NCBI GenBank assembly: GCA_024280135.1
Contig: JAJRQS010000098.1
Span: 1-9,702, forward strand
Length of the DNA: 9,702 nucleotides
Source: Bacteroidota bacterium
GTDB lineage: Bacteria > Bacteroidota > Bacteroidia > Chitinophagales > Saprospiraceae
Reading direction: 5' to 3'
Shown one piece after another: positions 7,067 through 9,702 of the stretch. The translations under genes were made by a program, and so were the position numbers. The notes beneath the pieces were generated by a model. That model had not been told where the DNA came from and made no database searches. It was given only the letters and a program-made list of their open reading frames with translations. How positions within the stretch are numbered: position 1 is the stretch's first letter; the number at the start of each line of letters is the position of its first letter.

Positions 7067-7166
7067 AAAACGAAGAAAAAAAGATGTTTTATTAGGAAAA
7101 ATAGTTTTGAATTCGGAAAATTATAATACTTTAGCGTCTGACTATGGAAACAATGTGCGTTTCTGG

Positions 7167-7174
7167 TACTTTTG
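7167..7174 (+). promoter_or_regulatory. Candidate -7 element for tRNA-Ser (and possibly exbB)
   Basis: TACTTTTG is an exact match to TAnnTTTG and would start transcription near 7181, about 60 nt before the tRNA. No good TTTG is found at the -33 position. A second candidate, TACTTTAG at 7127-7134, has a TTTG at 7106-7109 with 17 nt between. The 177-nt gap 7063-7239 holds no supported gene; a 30-codon ORF at 7144-7236 is not convincing. Confidence 0.35.
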
Positions 7175-7225
7175 TTCTAGAAATAAATCGCTGTGAGTGG
7201 ACGACTTTCAGATTGGAAGTTGTTG

Positions 7226-7338
7226 ATTTTCAATAAATTGGAGAGTTGTCCGAGTGGCTTAAGGAGCACGCTTGGAAAGCGTGTGTACGCCAAAAGTGTA
7301 CCAAGGGTTCGAATCCCTTACTCTCCGCCATTGAAAAT
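7226..7338 (+). repeat. 9-bp inverted repeat flanking tRNA-Ser
   Basis: ATTTTCAAT at 7226-7234 and ATTGAAAAT at 7330-7338 are perfect reverse complements on either side of the tRNA. The 3' arm begins with the final A of the encoded CCA. In the precursor RNA, leader and trailer could pair and bring the processing sites together. Coordinates cover both arms and the tRNA between them. Confidence 0.5.
7240..7330 (+). tRNA. tRNA-Ser (anticodon GGA)
   Basis: A full class II tRNA cloverleaf is visible. The acceptor stem GGAGAGT (7240-7246) pairs with ACTCTCC, followed by discriminator G (7327) and an encoded CCA (7328-7330). The anticodon stem is CACGC/GCGTG with loop TTGGAAA, giving anticodon GGA at 7274-7276, which reads UCC and UCU serine codons. 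The long variable arm has a 6-bp stem, GTACGC/GTGTAC (one G-U pair), over a CAAAA loop, as expected for serine tRNA. The T-arm is AAGGG-TTCGAAT-CCCTT. The ExbB gene starts 49 nt downstream. Confidence 0.98.
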
Positions 7339-7379
7339 TTCATGAGAAAAATCATCTTTAAAATGTTAAACCTTTGACT

Positions 7380-8117
7380 ATGCGTAAATTAGTTGCTCTA
7401 ATTTTTGTTTTTGGACTGACCATCTATTTTGGTCATGATTTGTTGGCTCAAGGAGCTGATGCTGTTGTGGAGGAAGCGAAAGGCTTCCAATTAGTAAAAA
7501 AATATTTCATCGACGGTGGATGGCAGTTTATGTCGTTTGTACTTGCGGCACTTATTTTGGGTCTAGCTTTTTCTATTGAAAGAATTATTACCTTGAATAT
7601 TGCTACGGCAAACACAGACAAACTGATGTCTAATGTAGATGACCATTTAAAATCAGGTGACATATCTGGTGCGATGGAAGTTTGTAAATCAACGCCTGGC
7701 CCAACTGCAAGCGTCCTTTATGAAGGATTGCGTAATGTGAAGAATGGCCCTGACGCTGTTGAAAAAGCAATTATTTCATACGGTAGCGTACAAATGGGAC
7801 TTTTAGAAAAAGGCTTGATTTGGATTGCCCTGTTTATCGCTTTGGCTCCTATGTTAGGATTTATGGGAACGGTAATCGGTATGATAGGTGCATTTGATAG
7901 TATCGAAGCTTCAGGAGATTTATCTCCTACAGTAGTAGCAAAAGATATTAAGGTTGCACTTTTGACAACTGTATTTGGTTTGGTTGTAGCGATTATCTTA
8001 CAGATCTTTTACAACTACATCGTATCTAAAATTGATTCGATTACCCAGAAGATGGAAGAATCATCATTTGGATTAGTGGATTTATTGGCTAGTTACAATA
8101 TCTTCAATAGAGACTAA
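7380..8117 (+). CDS. exbB: MotA/TolQ/ExbB proton channel family protein
   Basis: ExbB forms the inner-membrane pentameric channel that, with ExbD, uses the proton gradient to power TonB-dependent uptake or related envelope work. The 245 residues start with a signal-like hydrophobic segment (about 4-22, ending LLAQ), an extra feature common in Bacteroidota ExbB-like proteins. Further membrane segments are about 50-66, 147-172 and 194-214. Signature blocks are LAPMLGFMGTVIGMIGAFDSI (in two parts across 155-175) and KVALLTTVFGLVVAIILQIFYN (191-212). A helical cytoplasmic region lies between the second and third segments (about 67-145). The ATG at 7380 is preferred over a TTG two codons earlier because it gives a clean M-R-K signal start. 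The gene opens the exb cluster. I see no clear promoter between it and the tRNA, so read-through from the tRNA transcript is possible. MotA or TolQ roles are less likely given two ExbD genes downstream. Confidence 0.92.
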   Translation: MRKLVALIFVFGLTIYFGHDLLAQGADAVVEEAKGFQLVKKYFIDGGWQFMSFVLAALILGLAFSIERIITLNIATANTDKLMSNVDDHLKSGDISGAMEVCKSTPGPTASVLYEGLRNVKNGPDAVEKAIISYGSVQMGLLEKGLIWIALFIALAPMLGFMGTVIGMIGAFDSIEASGDLSPTVVAKDIKVALLTTVFGLVVAIILQIFYNYIVSKIDSITQKMEESSFGLVDLLASYNIFNRD

Positions 8118-8141
8118 TCCCTATTTTTGAACATTTTGAAG

Positions 8142-8159
8142 AAGTAGAGCGATCTACTT
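8142..8159 (+). other. Stem-loop with GCGA tetraloop between exbB and the next gene
   Basis: AAGTAGA (8142-8148) and TCTACTT (8153-8159) form a perfect 7-bp stem closed by GCGA (8149-8152), a GNRA-type tetraloop known to be very stable in RNA. It lies in the 64-nt gap after the exbB stop. The next bases are GGACAAAG rather than a T-run, so it is not a standard terminator. It may be an RNA processing or stability element that tunes ExbB relative to downstream genes. Structure is visible; role is inferred. Confidence 0.5.
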
Positions 8160-8181
8160 GGACAAAGTAAAACAAATAATT

Positions 8182-8628
8182 ATGTATGATTTTTTGATGA
8201 AAAAAGGACAAATGATTGCCTTCCTTGTAGGGGGAGCATTTGTTGTCATCCACCTTGTTTTAAGTGCAGGTGGAGGTGATAATCCAGGCTATGCAACTAC
8301 AGCATATAATTTTGGATTGTATGCGGGTATTGTATTAGCAATAGTGGCTGCGGTTATGATGGTGGTTGGAATCGCTAAGTATTTCATGGAAAACCCAAGA
8401 CAGATAAAGGTAATGCTTGGTTTTATTGCCTTGTTTGCAGTTTTAGGTGCGTTGATTATGATGGCATCTGGAGACATTCCCGCTTCATTGCAGAATGCAG
8501 CAGCAGACAAGGGAGTGACTAGCGGTATTTATAAATATGTCAACGGTTCCGTTAATGGAACCATCATCCTTTTGGTTGTCGCCTTTTTGGGGCTGATAGT
8601 ATCAGAGGTTCTTTCATTATTTAAATAA
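8182..8628 (+). CDS. Small four-helix membrane protein of unknown function in the exb cluster
   Basis: A 148-residue, highly hydrophobic protein with four likely membrane segments (about 11-29, 43-65, 77-95 and 127-146). The short polar pieces between them include GGGDNPGY, KYFMENPRQIK and a loop around SGDIPASLQNAAADKG. It has no signal peptide cleavage site and no motif I can tie to a catalytic function. The ATG at 8182 (preceded by AAATAATT, a typical A/T-rich leader) is preferred over a TTG eight codons earlier, which lies in the stem-loop. It sits between exbB and two exbD genes, all on the same strand, with only 8 nt to the first exbD. This suggests an accessory part of the ExbB-ExbD complex. 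From memory, a similar unnamed membrane protein occupies this position in other Bacteroidota; I could not verify that here. Confidence 0.8.
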   Translation: MYDFLMKKGQMIAFLVGGAFVVIHLVLSAGGGDNPGYATTAYNFGLYAGIVLAIVAAVMMVVGIAKYFMENPRQIKVMLGFIALFAVLGALIMMASGDIPASLQNAAADKGVTSGIYKYVNGSVNGTIILLVVAFLGLIVSEVLSLFK

Positions 8629-8636
8629 ATAGCATC

Positions 8637-9182
8637 ATGGGAAGAAGAATGGATAGTGAAATCGATGCGAGTTCAATGGCTGACATCGCTTTCCTTTTGC
8701 TTGTTTTTTTCTTGGTGACAACAACCATGAATCCTGATACAGGAATCACAGTAAAGTTGCCGCCTTGGTCGGAAGACGATGCAGAAGAAGTAAAGCTTAA
8801 TAAGCGAAATGTATTTGCCGTTTTGGTGAATGCGAATAATGACCTTTTGGTAAGAGGAGAACCCGAACAAGTTGCAGACTTACGGGCTCGTGCAAAAGAG
8901 TTTATTTCGAATCCGAATAAAAGAGCTGATTTGGCTGAAAAGCCTACGAAAGCAATTGTTTCATTAAAAAATGATAGGGGTACGAAGTATTCAACCTATA
9001 TTATGGTCTATAATGAATTGAAAGCAGCTTATCGGGAACTTTGGGATGAGGAAAGTAATAATCTTTTTGGAGAACCGTACAGTGATGATTTGACAAATGC
9101 TCAGAAGCGCCAAGTTCGTGCCAAGTACCCGTTTGTACTTTCAGAAGCGGAACCGACTGCCTACGGGGAGGAGGAGAAATAA
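8637..9182 (+). CDS. exbD: ExbD/TolR family biopolymer transporter (first copy)
   Basis: ExbD is the single-span partner of ExbB; its membrane aspartate carries protons and its periplasmic domain contacts TonB. The 181-residue product has the family opening, MDSEIDASSMADIAFLLLVF, with the key Asp16 at the start of the only membrane helix (about 17-31), followed by FFLVTTTMNPDTGITVKLPP. The periplasmic part (about 35-181) is longer than classic E. coli ExbD (about 141 residues in total). It contains an acidic patch (WSEDDAEEVKL), a strand pattern NVFAVLVNANNDLLVRGE, and a charged C-terminal extension ending EAEPTAYGEEEK. A second in-frame ATG at 8649 would shorten it by four residues. The gene lies 8 nt after the small membrane protein and 26 nt before the second ExbD. 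Confidence 0.93.
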   Translation: MGRRMDSEIDASSMADIAFLLLVFFLVTTTMNPDTGITVKLPPWSEDDAEEVKLNKRNVFAVLVNANNDLLVRGEPEQVADLRARAKEFISNPNKRADLAEKPTKAIVSLKNDRGTKYSTYIMVYNELKAAYRELWDEESNNLFGEPYSDDLTNAQKRQVRAKYPFVLSEAEPTAYGEEEK

Positions 9183-9208
9183 TTGTTTAACTTTTGAAAT
9201 AAAATTAT

Positions 9209-9688
9209 ATGACAAAGTTTAAGAAAAATCAAGAGAAGGCAAAACCGAAAATTTCGACTGCTTCTTTACCAGATATCGTTTTTATGTTGTTGTTTTTCTT
9301 TATGGTTTCAACCAAGATGCGGGATGCCTCTGTAATGGTTGAAAATAAAGTACCTAAAGCAACTGAATTAGTTAAACTGGAGCACAAGAATTTGGTGAAT
9401 ACCATCCATATAGGGAAACCTTTAAAGAAGTATGCGACTCTTTATGGTACGGCTCCTAGAATACAACTTGGGGATAAATTTGCAACGGGTGTTGAGGAGA
9501 TTGGATTCTTTATCAGAACTTTTGCTGCAAAGATTCCAGAAAAACAACGCCCAGCAATTTTTACTTCCTTAAAAGTGGATAGTGATGTGACGATGGGTAT
9601 CGTATCTGATGTGAAAACGGAATTAAGAAAAGCAGGGCAATTGAAACTGAATTATTCAGCAATGCCTAGACCTCAGGTAGCAAATTAA
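9209..9688 (+). CDS. exbD: ExbD/TolR family biopolymer transporter (second, divergent copy)
   Basis: A 159-residue ExbD paralogue. After a very basic cytoplasmic N-terminus (MTKFKKNQEKAKPKIS) comes TASLPDIVFMLLFFFMVSTK, with the essential membrane Asp at position 22 and a single helix at about 23-35. The periplasmic domain differs strongly from the first ExbD. It has NTIHIGKPLKK, then a loop naming RIQLGDKFATGVEEIGFFI, then TSLKVDSDVTMGIVSDVKTELRKAGQLKLNYSA, which fits the ExbD strand-helix-strand ending. The C-terminus is short (MPRPQVAN). It lies 26 nt after the first exbD, preceded by an A/T-rich leader, and only 14 nt of the window remain after it, so the cluster probably continues. Two different ExbD partners for one ExbB is common in this phylum. 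Confidence 0.92.
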   Translation: MTKFKKNQEKAKPKISTASLPDIVFMLLFFFMVSTKMRDASVMVENKVPKATELVKLEHKNLVNTIHIGKPLKKYATLYGTAPRIQLGDKFATGVEEIGFFIRTFAAKIPEKQRPAIFTSLKVDSDVTMGIVSDVKTELRKAGQLKLNYSAMPRPQVAN

Positions 9689-9702
9689 TTCTTTTGATTT
9701 GA

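Noticed and set aside
7144..7236. 30-codon ORF just upstream of tRNA-Ser
   Set aside because: This length is expected by chance; it overlaps the candidate promoter and the tRNA flanking repeat, and has no supporting signal.
7226..7380. tRNA 3' end as an integration site for a mobile element
   Set aside because: No integrase, no direct repeat of the tRNA 3' end and no change in gene character downstream; the exb cluster is a core function.

Overview
The window looks like chromosomal DNA from a member of the Bacteroidota, most likely a Saprospiraceae-like lineage, although the family-level placement is only inference. The signs are AT-rich coding sequence, A/T-rich gene leaders without Shine-Dalgarno motifs, a type IX secretion (T9SS) type B C-terminal sorting domain next to a PorP/SprF-family protein, lipoproteins opening with a GG-x-KDT-x-PP motif, a viroplasmin-type RNase H, and an ExbB / small membrane protein / ExbD / ExbD cluster. 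I see no transposase, phage gene, CRISPR array or toxin-antitoxin pair. This is mostly housekeeping and cell-envelope DNA.

Layout. Positions 1-1666 hold the 3' end of a secreted Ig-repeat protein with a T9SS type B sorting domain, then a PorP/SprF-family outer-membrane protein 4 nt downstream. Positions 1667-2595 hold a membrane-anchored protein of unknown function, flanked by gaps of 213 and 164 nt. Positions 2596-5541 are a tight forward cluster: an Ig-like-domain lipoprotein, lptB (ATGA overlap), and two small lipoproteins that look like diverged duplicates. Positions 5554-6183 carry a convergent RNase H gene on the minus strand. Divergent from it is tatD (6298-7062). A tRNA-Ser(GGA) lies at 7240-7330. 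From 7380 to the end runs the ExbB/ExbD energy-transduction cluster with a conserved-looking four-helix membrane protein of unknown function inside it. No stretch longer than 213 nt lacks a gene.

How the parts work together. Most of the window serves the cell envelope. The T9SS substrate and its PorP/SprF partner concern export across, and attachment to, the outer membrane. LptB powers lipopolysaccharide transport and is co-located with three lipoproteins. ExbB/ExbD convert proton-motive force into work at the outer membrane, normally through TonB, which is not in view. The less ordinary items are the duplicated small lipoproteins downstream of lptB, the unknown membrane protein and stem-loop inside the exb cluster, and an inverted repeat flanking the tRNA.

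Starts were adjusted where the sequence argued for it: RNase H to GTG at 6183 (minus strand), exbB to ATG at 7380, and the small membrane protein to ATG at 8182. All functional calls come from motif reading only; no database search was run.
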